A stretch of DNA of 64,000 nucleotides from Nitrosovibrio sp. Nv4 (GCF_900215485.1 NZ_OCMZ01000002.1:620001-684000), one strand, 5' to 3'. Shown: positions 18,932-27,572, counted from the first letter of the stretch. Numbers and translations are program-made. The notes: generated by a model from the sequence alone, not told the origin.

Positions 18932-19837
18932 ATGGACCTTGGAATGATCGGTATGGGCCGCATGGGCGGCCCCATGGCGCAAAGGCTGGCTCGCGACGGG
19001 CATCGGGTAACCGGTTTGGCTCGAACGAGGGAAGCGTTCAAGCAGTTGGAGGAACAAGGTATTGTGCCGGCGGGATCACATGAAGACCTCGTCAGTAAAC
19101 TGAAAACGCCGCGCATCGTCTGGCTGATGATTCCCGCGGGCGACCCGGTAGACGAGACGATTGACATCTTGTTACCGTTGCTGGCCTCCGATGACGTTAT
19201 TATCGATGGCGGCAACTCGAATTACAAAGATACCCAGCGCCGCTCGCGAATGCTGAAGGAGAGCGGGATTCACTATGTGGATTCGGGCACCAGCGGCGGC
19301 GTATGGGGTCTCAAAAATGGGTACAGCATTATGGTGGGGGGCGATGACGAAGCGGTTGCGCGATTGCGTCCCATCTTCGAATCCCTGGCGCCAGCGTCCG
19401 ATAAAGGCTGGGGTCACGTCGGCCCGAGCGGCGCCGGGCATTTCACCAAAATGGTCCATAACGGCATCGAGTATGGCTTGATGCAGGCATATGGCGAAGG
19501 CTTTGCGATCATGCGCCATAAAAAGGAATTCAACCTGGATTTGCACCAGGTGGCTGAGATCTGGCGCGACGGCAGCGTTGTGCAATCATGGCTGCTGGAT
19601 TTGACCGCGGCCGCGCTGGCGGAAAATCCTGACTTGGAAGGCATTGCCCCATATGTATCGGATTCCGGCGAGGGACGCTGGACCGTCGCCGAGGCAATCG
19701 ATCTCGACGTCGCCGCACCGGTCATTACGCTGGCATTGTTGCAACGATTGCAATCACGCGATTCCGAATCGTTCTCGAATAAAATGCTGTCGGCCCTGCG
19801 CAACCAGTTTGGCGGGCACGAGATGAAGAAGGGATAA
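18932..19837 (+). CDS. gnd: 6-phosphogluconate dehydrogenase, short form
   Basis: 301 residues. Oxidatively decarboxylates 6-phosphogluconate to ribulose 5-phosphate. The dinucleotide-binding site GMIGMGRMGGPMA is at the N-terminus; the substrate/catalytic segments DSGTSGGVWG and KMVHNGIEYGLMQA are intact. The length matches the short, usually NAD-preferring type found in bacteria rather than the 470-residue enzyme. AAAGGAGAAAC lies before the ATG. It is probably co-transcribed with tal; pgl, the preceding pathway step, lies 3.4 kb away and zwf is absent from the window. Confidence 0.95.
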   Translation: MDLGMIGMGRMGGPMAQRLARDGHRVTGLARTREAFKQLEEQGIVPAGSHEDLVSKLKTPRIVWLMIPAGDPVDETIDILLPLLASDDVIIDGGNSNYKDTQRRSRMLKESGIHYVDSGTSGGVWGLKNGYSIMVGGDDEAVARLRPIFESLAPASDKGWGHVGPSGAGHFTKMVHNGIEYGLMQAYGEGFAIMRHKKEFNLDLHQVAEIWRDGSVVQSWLLDLTAAALAENPDLEGIAPYVSDSGEGRWTVAEAIDLDVAAPVITLALLQRLQSRDSESFSNKMLSALRNQFGGHEMKKG

Positions 19838-20392
19838 TGCGCTTCGGGTAATCTTCAGCCACTCGTCAGGCTGGCGCCAAGGTCATCACCAATCCTCGCA
19901 GAGCCTGGTCGGGTTTCGCCCGGCACTATCTCTTATCGTCGGGCAGAGCCCACGGCCTAGCTACAGTTACGGCCATGGCCGGCTATGGCTGGCAGAAGCG
20001 GGATAAATACCCGTATGCAGGATGCTGGGCCTCAGCAGCGGGAGCGCACCTTTCAGCGAAAAAACAAGGATCTAAGCGTGCGCAGGAAATTCTTGCGCTT
20101 TAACTCTTTTCCCATGAGCTGAATTATTGCTTGTCACTTTACTGATCCGGGAACGCCGAATGAGCGTCCATCCGAGTTCTCGACACCTTTATTAAACAAG
20201 CCTCAATCAAGCGCCATTAACTTTGGAGGGCTCGTCCGCAAAGTTGATAAATATCAGCAAAAAGATACTTTAAACATAAGTAAGTTGACAAAGGGTCAAT
20301 CTTCACATATTCTTCACATTAAGGACGTTGGAAATAGTTATGCGGGAACTTCGCGATTTCCATCGACCGACGAATGCTAGAGAGGTGTGATG
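19838..20392. other. Intergenic region upstream of coiled-coil paralog A
   Basis: No gene seen. The last 110 nt hold the promoter and TTCACA repeats listed separately. Confidence 0.45.
20285..20318 (+). promoter_or_regulatory. Promoter and TTCACA direct repeat of paralog A
   Basis: TTGACA at 20285-20290 is followed after 17 nt by TATTCT (20308-20313). Two TTCACA hexamers at 20302 and 20313 start exactly 11 bp apart and surround the -10 region, like OmpR/PhoB-type direct-repeat operators. Upstream CTTTAAACATAA is shared with the promoter of paralog D. Confidence 0.5.
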
Positions 20393-20821
20393 ATGAATAC
20401 GAAAAATATTGTTGCAACTTTATCCCTGCTGGGTTTATTTGTTGCGTTGAGTCCATCCGCAGCGGTCGCCGAGGATTTCGGTATTCATGCGCTAGCTCAC
20501 AGCGCCGCCACACCAGGCGATCACGAGGCTATGGCAAAATACTACGAAGACTTAGCCACCCAGACGCAGGAAAAAATTCGGGAACAAAGGCAGTTGCTTG
20601 AGCATTATGAGGATAAAAGTTATCTCTATGGCAGACAGGCCCAGGATCTGCAAGCTCATACGGATGCGTTGATACACAAGTATGAGAAAGAAGCAACCGC
20701 CAATATTAAAGAAGCTGCCTTGCATCGTCAGTTAGCCTCGAAACTGGAGGAGAACAGTTATTCCGCCGCCAGGCTGAGTGCCGTTGGGCCATCTCATAAA
20801 AATACGGTTTCCGAGGAATAA
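20393..20821 (+). CDS. Small exported coiled-coil protein, paralog A
   Basis: 142 residues. The signal peptide ends near AVA (about residue 26). The mature protein is charged and helical, with the core LLEHYEDKSYLYGRQAQDL, then QAHTDALIHKYEK and a tail NIKEAALHRQLA. The same core occurs in two other full genes (21889 and 24961) and its N-terminal part in a short relic (21401). Three start codons in a row occur (GTG 20387, ATG 20390, ATG 20393); the last is best spaced (7 nt) from AGAGG. I do not recognise the family. A periplasmic structural or stress role is only inferred. Confidence 0.75.
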   Translation: MNTKNIVATLSLLGLFVALSPSAAVAEDFGIHALAHSAATPGDHEAMAKYYEDLATQTQEKIREQRQLLEHYEDKSYLYGRQAQDLQAHTDALIHKYEKEATANIKEAALHRQLASKLEENSYSAARLSAVGPSHKNTVSEE

Positions 20822-21400
20822 AATCTGTGGAAATGTACAGACGTCCGTATATTGTCCTTATTGTTTAGATACCTGCAGCAATTCTCTCCATCGTCGGTCC
20901 TATCCCTGATTGAGGTGTTTTAACCCGCGAGAACTGAACTGTTCGTTCAGCGCCCTGTTTTCAGTCCACCTTCCCAGATCACTCGAGCCGTTCGCGATGT
21001 AAGCCCTGCTGTATCGATTTCCGCTTTACATGCGGGCAGCCGGTAAATTTTCACTGATATACCTGCCCTCCCCGTTCCATCTCAAGGTAATTTCTCTCTT
21101 CCAGCGGAAACCTGCTCGAAGACGAATTTAATTTTCTAGCGCCCTGCTGGCACCAATTGTGAAGAAAACGAACCGCAATAGGATCGGCGCTGGCGCGACA
21201 TCAAGGTGATCAGATAAATCGCCATGCTATCGTTGGTGGCAACGATCATTTCAATGATTATTGTCAATATAATTCTGTTGACAAAGACCCTGTTTTTCAC
21301 ATATCCTTCACACCGTACTCACAAATTCTTCACAATTGAAGATCGGAATAAAAGCGTAGCTCCGTAAGTCCCATCAACTAAACGATATAGAGGTATGATG
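20822..21400. other. Intergenic region with phased repeat array
   Basis: No gene seen. The right end has the TTGACA promoter and four TTCACA-type repeats listed separately. Confidence 0.45.
21278..21334 (+). promoter_or_regulatory. Promoter with four 11-bp phased TTCACA repeats
   Basis: TTGACA at 21278-21283 precedes TTCACA at 21296 and 21307, CTCACA at 21318 and TTCACA at 21329: four hexamers at an exact 11-bp period. A weak -10 (TATCCT) overlaps the first two. The first 40 nt align with the promoter of paralog A. Helical phasing points to a tandemly binding response regulator; the regulator is unknown. Confidence 0.55.
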
Positions 21401-21529
21401 ATGAAAACCGGAAAATTCGTTGCTATTTTTTATCTCGTCGGTTTGTTGGCCGCGATGATCACGTCTGCATCCGCTGCAGACATTGAGGCAGCACCTCAAA
21501 TGCAACAATCCGAAGCGATCCAGAAATAA
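21401..21529 (+). pseudogene. Truncated coiled-coil paralog B
   Basis: 42 codons: signal peptide (MKTGKFVAIFYLVGL to SASAA) then a short stub ending SEAIQK. In paralogs A and C the next residues are Tyr-Tyr (KYYE); here the two codons are TAA and TAG, so two tyrosine codons appear to have become stops. Homology beyond this point is lost. An AGAGG ribosome-binding site and the promoter array upstream are intact and a terminator follows at 21565, so it may still be expressed as a small secreted peptide. ATGs at 21395 and 21398 precede this one. Confidence 0.6.
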
Positions 21530-21888
21530 TAGCCAAATATTGCTTTCTCCGCAATAACGGCAAAGGCAATGTATAGGTTCTCTATACATTGCCATTTTTT
21601 CATATCTTTCCACCGATTCTGTCATTATTGCTCACGGCTCAGCCTGAGCCAGGCCGGTCAATAAATTTCTTCCTGATCAAGCTTGCTGCCATGCTCAAGC
21701 GGGGCCATGGGAGATTGCCATCCTCCTTTTTTCCCCGGGATGAGCAGCCCATCACTTTAGACATATTAATATTGACGAAGTCTTGCTCATCTGATATCTT
21801 CCAATCATGGACATACTCTAGCCAAAACTCTCCGAAAGCTCCGATGCTCCATATGGCTGAAACTGAAAATCGAACGCTACAGCGCGGC
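21530..21888. other. Intergenic region between paralogs B and C
   Basis: Contains the strong terminator at 21565-21600. An open frame continues upstream from paralog C to 21589 but starts inside the terminator and lacks family similarity, so it is not annotated. Confidence 0.45.
21565..21600 (+). terminator. Rho-independent terminator after paralog B
   Basis: A perfect 12-bp stem (GGCAATGTATAG with CTATACATTGCC), 5-nt loop, followed by A and six T. It ends the transcript of the truncated paralog. Confidence 0.85.
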
Positions 21889-22374
21889 ATGATGAAGATG
21901 GGAGATATTTTTGCTGCTCTGCCCATACTCGTCCTGTTGGCGATACTAAGCCCGCCAGCTGTCGCTGCCGGTAATTCGGCTACCCAAAAACCTGTGGACA
22001 ATGTTGCTAGCCGTAGTAACCACGAGTCCATCGAAAAATACTATGAAGAAGAAGCCAGGAAAAGGCATGAGGTCGTCGCCAGATACTACGAAGACGAGGC
22101 CGTCAAGATGCAGGCAAAGGCAGGGGAATTAAAGCTATTGCTTGAGCACTATGAAGAAAAAAGCTATCTCTACGGTAAAAAAGCTCAGGATCTGCAAGCA
22201 CATACCGAGGCGTTAGTGCGAAAGTATGAGAAAGCCGCCAGGAAGGACGTAGCAGAAGCTGCCTCTCACCGGCAAATTGCCTTGAAACTCAAGGAAAAAA
22301 ATCAGACTGCGTCAGCGGCGGGAAGGCTCAGTGCTTTTAATGGATTTCGGCAAAATAGCGTTTCGCCAAGATAA
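21889..22374 (+). CDS. Small exported coiled-coil protein, paralog C
   Basis: 161 residues. The start was chosen by alignment with paralogs A, B and D (M-K-x-G/R followed by the hydrophobic signal segment). The signal peptide ends near AVAA. The mature part has an apparent internal duplication, KYYEEEARKRHE and RYYEDEAVKMQ, before the family core LLEHYEEKSYLYGKKAQDL and QAHTEALVRKYEK. No clear ribosome-binding site precedes the chosen ATG; upstream ATGs at 21844 and 21853 would add a poorly conserved leader. Function unknown. Confidence 0.7.
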   Translation: MMKMGDIFAALPILVLLAILSPPAVAAGNSATQKPVDNVASRSNHESIEKYYEEEARKRHEVVARYYEDEAVKMQAKAGELKLLLEHYEEKSYLYGKKAQDLQAHTEALVRKYEKAARKDVAEAASHRQIALKLKEKNQTASAAGRLSAFNGFRQNSVSPR

Positions 22375-22743
22375 TAGTCCGACCTCGACGGTTCAAGAAG
22401 ACAGAGCGCAGGAAGTAGCAGTGCTATAGCTTATCTGCTGCCTATGCGGCGTCATCCCGGCGTTTGATTACTGAAATCAATATACAAATCAACCTGCGCA
22501 GAATGGTCAGCTCGTTCAATTCCAATTAGTCGAAACCTGATCGATGATTATCCCATTTCAAAACGCCGGACTCGCTCGCGCTCATCCAAACGCATACACC
22601 TTCCGAAATTAGATTCCAACCCGTGCTATTCTGAATATAGTCACGCAGGATTCGGGTCTGAAAATGGAAACGACAGGCCGTATCCATGACTAAAACCTCG
22701 GCGATAATTCTACTGCCCTGATCGTCGTACTCCAGGAGAGCAC
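22375..22743. other. Intergenic region before DoxX gene
   Basis: No gene, repeat or clear promoter recognised apart from the CAGGAGAG ribosome-binding site of the next gene. Confidence 0.4.
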
Positions 22744-23148
22744 ATGCACCGCCTATTCCACAATGATGATTTAGGCAAATTGATCCTTCGCGTTACAGTG
22801 GGAATACTGATACTGTTTCATGGCATACATAAGATACTCAATCCTGGCTCTCTCGACTTTATCAGCAAACAACTCACAAGCATTGGCCTACCCCAGGGTC
22901 TTGCTTATGGCGTTTATGCTGGCGAAGTCATTGCACCCTTGATGATTATTTTTGGCGTTTTTTCACGCTTCGGCGGTTTGCTGATTTTCGGTAATATGGT
23001 CTTCGCGCTTGTGCTGGCGCATCGCAGCCAGTTATTTACGTTAACGGCCACGGGCGGTTGGGCACTTGAATTGCAAGGCTTTTATTTATTTTCCGGCCTC
23101 GCGGTATTCTTCCTCGGCAGTGGCCGGACGGCAATTCGTCCGGACTAG
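22744..23148 (+). CDS. DoxX family membrane protein
   Basis: 134 residues with four hydrophobic segments. DoxX signatures: LGKLILRVTVGILILFHG at the N-terminus, the KI motif, YAGEVIAPLMIIFG in the second half, and GWALELQGFYLF near the end. DoxX proteins are inner-membrane proteins related to quinone-reactive subunits and are often tied to redox stress; the role here is unknown. CAGGAGAGCAC precedes the ATG. pgl follows on the same strand after 110 nt. Confidence 0.88.
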   Translation: MHRLFHNDDLGKLILRVTVGILILFHGIHKILNPGSLDFISKQLTSIGLPQGLAYGVYAGEVIAPLMIIFGVFSRFGGLLIFGNMVFALVLAHRSQLFTLTATGGWALELQGFYLFSGLAVFFLGSGRTAIRPD

Positions 23149-23258
23149 CGTTTCATTGCTTTAACAGCTGGGCTGAAACGGGTTAAAATTAGCGTAAAAT
23201 TGGGATTTTTCCCGCCATTGTTTTTTAAAGAAAAACCAAGAACAGGTAATCTGCAACC

Positions 23259-23960
23259 ATGAATCCCACCCACCCGGAACGATGCCGATGGCATGAATTC
23301 GCCGATTTGCCAGCATTGCAGGAAGCGGCACTAAACGCCGTTCTCGATAGCGCGGCCAGGGCGATAGAGGAACACGGACGTTTTACCCTTGTCCTTTGCG
23401 GGGGCGAGTCCCCCCGAGGGCTTTACGAGCGGTTGCGGTCCGTGCCGACTGACTGGTCTGCATGGCACATCTATTTTGGTGACGAGCGCTGCATGCCCCC
23501 AACTGAATCCGAGTGGAACTTTAGAATGGCTGGAGAAGCTTGGCTCGATCACGTGCCGATTCCTGCCAGTCAGGTACACGCAATACCCGGCGAGATACGC
23601 GCCGATAAAGCGGCTGACGAATATGCGCAAACGCTGCGTGGAGTGGGTGTATTCGATCTGACTTTGCTGGGACTTGGGGAGGACGGTCATACGGCGAGCC
23701 TGTTCCCCGGCAACGAATGGGGAGCTGCGCCTGACTCACCTGACACACTGGCGGTTTTCAATTCGCCCAAGCGTCCACCACAACGGGTGTCACTCAGCGT
23801 TGCGCGACTGAACCGCTCGCGGCAGATCCTATTTCTGGTCAGCGGAAAATCAAAGCATAAAGCGGTGGCAAGATGGCGTGCTGGCGAGAAAATCCCTGCG
23901 CAAGCAATTGTGGGGGAAGCGGGTGTCGATGTGCTGGTAGAATCCGCGTTATTGGCGTAA
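23259..23960 (+). CDS. pgl: 6-phosphogluconolactonase
   Basis: 233 residues. Hydrolyses 6-phosphogluconolactone in the oxidative pentose phosphate pathway, feeding Gnd encoded 3.4 kb upstream. Motifs of the DevB/SOL type: LVLCGGESPRGLYERL, YFGDERCMPP, and LLGLGEDGHTASLFPG with catalytic residues. The length is typical. It is followed by a terminator shared with the convergent regulator gene. Confidence 0.94.
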   Translation: MNPTHPERCRWHEFADLPALQEAALNAVLDSAARAIEEHGRFTLVLCGGESPRGLYERLRSVPTDWSAWHIYFGDERCMPPTESEWNFRMAGEAWLDHVPIPASQVHAIPGEIRADKAADEYAQTLRGVGVFDLTLLGLGEDGHTASLFPGNEWGAAPDSPDTLAVFNSPKRPPQRVSLSVARLNRSRQILFLVSGKSKHKAVARWRAGEKIPAQAIVGEAGVDVLVESALLA

Positions 23961-24026
23961 CCAAAGGGCTGAGAGATTAAACGCAGTCAAACGCGAGGAA
24001 ATCAGGAAGCAGGACAAATAGGGACA

Positions 24027-24057
24027 AAAAAAAAGGAGTAGAAGCTACTCCTTTTTT
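24027..24057. terminator. Bidirectional terminator between pgl and the SufR-like gene
   Basis: A stem GGAGTAG/CTACTCC with flanking A-tract on the left and T-tract on the right works on both strands. The last codons and stop of the minus-strand regulator form part of the stem. Confidence 0.8.
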
Positions 24058-24686
24058 GGCAAGAATCTGAATCGACAGAGATCTCCTCCGCGGGCCATGC
24101 ATTCATGATGCTCAACCTTACTATCGGTAAATGTTTCCATCAGACCCCTGTCCAAATGGCAGATTTCAATATCTTTAACCGCCATCTGATGAAATACACA
24201 GTTATCGGCTTCAATTACGGCCTCGCCGCCGGGTAAAGTCGCATTTTTTGCATTGTAACCGAGCTGATCCATGACTTCGGCAAGCTTCTCGATCTTTTCC
24301 TGCTGTGTATTCAGCCCCGGATACTGGCCGCGTATCTGGTGTGCTATGCCTGCGCCGATCTCAGCCAGGCGCTTGCCCATATTTTCGGCACCTTCTTCAC
24401 GCTGAACCGACGCTACCACCAACTGTGCAAGCCAGGAGTATTGTCGCGGAAAACTTTCCTGACCACGCTCCGTAAGAACATAAAGCTGTTGTGGGCGACC
24501 TCCACCCGATGGGCGGGTAGCACCAGCCGTTACCAGCCCGGCGCCCTCCAGAGATGAAAGGTGCTGTCGCACCGCGTTTCGCGTAATTTCAAGCCCTTTC
24601 GAGAGTTCATCCACACTCATCCCCGGCCTGGTTCCGCGCAGCAACTTGAGCAATTGCTTTTGGCGTTCACCTATTGTATTAAGCAT
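24045..24686 (-). CDS. SufR-like iron-sulfur transcriptional regulator
   Basis: 213 residues from the ATG that has GGAGG 8 nt upstream; ATGs at 24731 and 24701 are less well placed. An N-terminal winged helix (MSVDELSKGLEITRNAVRQH) is followed by a C-terminal sensor region with four cysteines in the pattern NCVFHQ, EICHLD, HHECMARGGDLCRF. This matches SufR/COG2345 proteins, which bind an Fe-S cluster and repress Fe-S assembly genes. No suf genes are adjacent. It is divergent from coiled-coil paralog D across a 274-nt gap. Confidence 0.8.
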   Translation of the reverse strand: MLNTIGERQKQLLKLLRGTRPGMSVDELSKGLEITRNAVRQHLSSLEGAGLVTAGATRPSGGGRPQQLYVLTERGQESFPRQYSWLAQLVVASVQREEGAENMGKRLAEIGAGIAHQIRGQYPGLNTQQEKIEKLAEVMDQLGYNAKNATLPGGEAVIEADNCVFHQMAVKDIEICHLDRGLMETFTDSKVEHHECMARGGDLCRFRFLPKKE

Positions 24687-24792
24687 TTGATATGCCTCCA
24701 TTCCTCCCGCTACATTAGAAATCGCAAGCACCCTGATTATAGAGCATTTGTCGCTTGTTACCCCATGTTAAGACACTTTAAACATAAAATAG

Positions 24793-24821
24793 TTGACAAA
24801 TTACCGCTTATTCCTTACAAT
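24793..24821 (+). promoter_or_regulatory. Sigma70-type promoter of paralog D
   Basis: TTGACA (24793-24798), 17-nt spacer, TACAAT (24816-24821). The upstream segment CTTTAAACATAA matches the paralog A promoter. The TTCACA array is not kept here; only a CTTACA overlaps the -10. Confidence 0.65.
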
Positions 24822-24960
24822 TTTCCCATAATTGAGTGATGTTGCGATTTTCATCTGCTTTACCTTAATTCTACCTCTTTTCATCCTACCCCACTGTTTT
24901 ATTTATATTTTCCGGTATTTTTTGCTATAAGTCCTCTTCGATTTTAAAGGAAAGTACGGC

Positions 24961-25389
24961 ATGAAAACAAGGAAATTTTTTGCGGCTTTATCTCTCGGTT
25001 TACTGGCTGCGTGCGCTCAGGTGAGCCCGCATGAGGCTGTCCATAACACAAATGTGCGCAAGGCTGCGCAGAGCGCCAGAACCCGCAGCGATCATGATGC
25101 TCTGACCAAATATTTTGAAGATGCCGCAAGAGAAATGAAGGCGAAGGCCGAGGAGCAAAAGCACTTGCTTGAGCATTATGAGGAAAAGGGCTATCTCTAT
25201 GGCCGGCAGGCTCAGGATTTGAAATCGCATACTGCGGCGTTACTTCGTAAATATGAAGCAAATGCAGAGGAAAACATAAAAGAAGCCGCATTACATAGGC
25301 AAATGGCGCAGGAACAGGCGAAGCGTGATTTCGCCGCTCATCAGGGTCATGTTGTGGATGCTGCAAAGCAAGGCTCAAACCCCAACTGA
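24961..25389 (+). CDS. Coiled-coil lipoprotein, paralog D
   Basis: 142 residues. The leader has a lipobox (LLAAC, Cys18), so unlike paralogs A and C it should be membrane-anchored. The family core is LLEHYEEKGYLYGRQAQDL then KSHTAALLRKYEA and NIKEAALHRQMA. Divergent from the SufR-like regulator, which might control it. Function unknown. Confidence 0.78.
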   Translation: MKTRKFFAALSLGLLAACAQVSPHEAVHNTNVRKAAQSARTRSDHDALTKYFEDAAREMKAKAEEQKHLLEHYEEKGYLYGRQAQDLKSHTAALLRKYEANAEENIKEAALHRQMAQEQAKRDFAAHQGHVVDAAKQGSNPN

Positions 25390-25456
25390 GCAATCGCCAA
25401 CATAACTGACAAACATGGTTGGGTGAGTCCAGTTTAGCTGAGACTCGCTCGACTCC

Positions 25457-26239
25457 TCAATCCCTCCAAGCCGGGAATCCCGGTAAGCTCAGAAAGAAAT
25501 CCATATCATGATTGGGCCATAGCTGGGCATTTTCTTCGCGCGCCAGCGCCTTAAGCTTATGGATACTCGCCAGCGCGAGTGCGTCGTTATCCTGCCAGCA
25601 GCATCCGGGAGCAATTTCCTCGACCAGATTCTCTCTCAGATCGGCCGCATCCCCGCACAAGACGACTGGCCGACCTCTTTGTAACTCGATGAATAGCGAC
25701 ATGTGCCCGGCGGTATGTCCAGGACTGGCGATAGCATGCACTCCCGGTGCAACCAGATATTCACCTGTTTTTTTCCGCCATCGATCCGCATTTACCAATT
25801 CATCTGCAAACACGCTCCCATCCGATCCAGTCCGCGCCGCAGCCAACTCATCGGTCTGGATATGTACTTCGCAGCCCCCTAGATCGCAGACGCCGCCTAC
25901 ATGGTCAAAATGCAGATGACTGATAAATACGACATCTATATCGGAGGGATCGAGCCCCAGTTGCATCAGATAGCGTGGGATTTGCTGCCCTTCCTGCATA
26001 CTGGGCGGCTCAACCTGGGGACGCATGGGACTGAAATAGCTGGCGCGCAAAGCCGGATCCGCCAGCTTGCGGTAATCACAGCCTACATCATAGAGAATGC
26101 GGCCATTTGGCGTTTCGATCAGATAGGCGAGGATTGGAGCATCGATTAACTCGCCATGACCACGGTTGCGTGTTGAAAGTGTCTTTTCATAACGAAGCGT
26201 GCCTGTGAGCAGCGGCCAGATCCTCAGACCGCGAGACAT
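25457..26239 (-). CDS. N-acyl homoserine lactonase-like metallo-beta-lactamase protein
   Basis: 260 residues. The dinuclear zinc motif HLHFDH is at 108-113, with further ligands in SPGHTAGH and LCGDAADL. The overall layout (short N-terminus, YLIETPNGRILYDVGCD) matches AttM/BlcC-type lactonases that open acyl-homoserine lactone rings. Quorum quenching is plausible for an AHL-producing ammonia oxidiser, but another lactone substrate is possible. AGGGGA lies 7 nt before the ATG. The small membrane protein gene lies 84 nt upstream on the same strand. Confidence 0.8.
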   Translation of the reverse strand: MSRGLRIWPLLTGTLRYEKTLSTRNRGHGELIDAPILAYLIETPNGRILYDVGCDYRKLADPALRASYFSPMRPQVEPPSMQEGQQIPRYLMQLGLDPSDIDVVFISHLHFDHVGGVCDLGGCEVHIQTDELAAARTGSDGSVFADELVNADRWRKKTGEYLVAPGVHAIASPGHTAGHMSLFIELQRGRPVVLCGDAADLRENLVEEIAPGCCWQDNDALALASIHKLKALAREENAQLWPNHDMDFFLSLPGFPAWRD

Positions 26240-26323
26240 ATTAATTTCCCCTGCTGTAACTGCCGTAATGAACTTCTATCGATGCACGAGTCGATCAAGG
26301 AAAAATCCCGCCATCCGCTCATC

Positions 26324-26572
26324 TTAATGATGGTCTGGCTGGGAGATCGACTCTTCCGTAGCGCTTGAATTGTGCGTCATGCCGGATATCAGGTGAGCGG
26401 AAAAATTCATTGCAAAAGGCACAAGCAGAATTACGGCCAGCATTACCAGCAGGGCCGCGTTAGCGCTGATTCCAATTTCGCCACGTGCGATTTTTTTCAA
26501 AATCCATATAGCCAGCCAAAGGAATCCAATCAGGACTACGGAGCTAATGATTACTAAACTGTTATCGGCCAT
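26324..26572 (-). CDS. Small membrane protein, unknown
   Basis: 82 residues with two hydrophobic segments (about 5-25 and 37-57) separated by a basic loop KKIARGEIG, and a polar His-ending tail. Not recognised. It is on the same strand as the lactonase and possibly co-transcribed. No strong ribosome-binding site. Confidence 0.55.
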   Translation of the reverse strand: MADNSLVIISSVVLIGFLWLAIWILKKIARGEIGISANAALLVMLAVILLVPFAMNFSAHLISGMTHNSSATEESISQPDHH

Positions 26573-26956
26573 GGTTCACCAAACTGGATCGGTAATATGG
26601 TACCCCATCCACGTTGATCCCAGAATATCTGGCGGTTGAATTGTCACGATTCCGGATGCAGCGGCGAATAGGTTCATCGTCCCTTTATCTATCGACGTCA
26701 ATGCGGCTCCATACTGATGCTGGCTTGAACATGAATCAAGCCTGACAGAAGATCTGAGAGTGAAAGCGCCAAAATTGTCATGTTATGCTATCCATCGCAA
26801 ATTGGTCTATTCATTCGAGGAATGATGGAATGATCAGCATTGCCAAAGGTATCTGGTATCGCGTTCCCGTGACAAGGGATATCAGGATGTTGCAGACGAT
26901 CAACTGGTAGCAGAGTCATCCTCACCCGTTATCAGTTCCGACTTGGAGAAAACGTC
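26573..26956. other. Intergenic region
   Basis: Divergent spacer between the small membrane protein and the VOC protein. Nothing convincing recognised. Confidence 0.4.
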
Positions 26957-27454
26957 ATGGAAAGCACTCAAAAGATTACGCCATGTTTGTGGTTCGATGA
27001 TCAGGCCGAAGAGGCAGTGGAATTTTATACCGGTATTTTTCGAAATTCAAAAATCCTGAATATTTCCCGCTACGGAGAAGCAGGACATGAAATACACGGG
27101 AAACCAGCAGGAACAGTAATGACGGTGACATTTGAACTCCAGGGGCAGGCATTTACCGCCCTTAATGGCGGTCCGGCGTTCAAATTTAATGAGGCGATCT
27201 CGTTTCAAGTCGATTGTGAGACGCAGGAAGAAGTGGACTATTACTGGGAAAAACTGTCTGAAGGCGGAGATGAAAAAGCGCAGCAGTGCGGTTGGCTCAA
27301 GGATAAATACGGCGTTTCCTGGCAGGTTGTTCCCGGTATTTTGCTCAAGATGCTAAATGACCCTAATCCGGAAAAGTCGCAAAGAACCATGGAAGCAATG
27401 CTTCGCATGAAGAAGATCGATATCGCTGAGCTGAAGCGCGCCTCTGGCGGATAA
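26957..27454 (+). CDS. VOC family protein, PhnB/3-demethylubiquinone methyltransferase-like
   Basis: 165 residues. The vicinal-oxygen-chelate fold is recognisable by ITPCLWFDDQAEEAVEFY at the start and DKYGVSWQVVP near the end, typical of PhnB-like proteins often labelled 3-demethylubiquinone-9 3-methyltransferase. They are thought to bind small molecules; no reaction can be assigned. It ends 95 nt before a terminator shared with the convergent nitrosocyanin gene. Confidence 0.85.
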   Translation: MESTQKITPCLWFDDQAEEAVEFYTGIFRNSKILNISRYGEAGHEIHGKPAGTVMTVTFELQGQAFTALNGGPAFKFNEAISFQVDCETQEEVDYYWEKLSEGGDEKAQQCGWLKDKYGVSWQVVPGILLKMLNDPNPEKSQRTMEAMLRMKKIDIAELKRASGG

Positions 27455-27545
27455 CTTTGGCTGACAGAGTATGGCATTCGCCGGATTGCAGCTCTCCCGA
27501 TAACTTGTCATCGCTCTTCCCTATCAAGCCAGATTGAACTGGAAA

Positions 27546-27572
27546 AGAAAAACCCGCCTTTCAGCGGGTTTT
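27546..27572. terminator. Terminator between VOC gene and nitrosocyanin gene
   Basis: A 9-bp stem AAAACCCGC/GCGGGTTTT with a 6-nt loop; on the minus strand it is followed by T-rich sequence, ending the nitrosocyanin transcript 67 nt after its stop. Confidence 0.8.

Noticed and set aside
21589-21888. N-terminal extension of coiled-coil paralog C
   Set aside because: The longer frame starts inside a terminator hairpin, lacks a ribosome-binding site and has no similarity to the other paralogs; the homologous start is at 21889.
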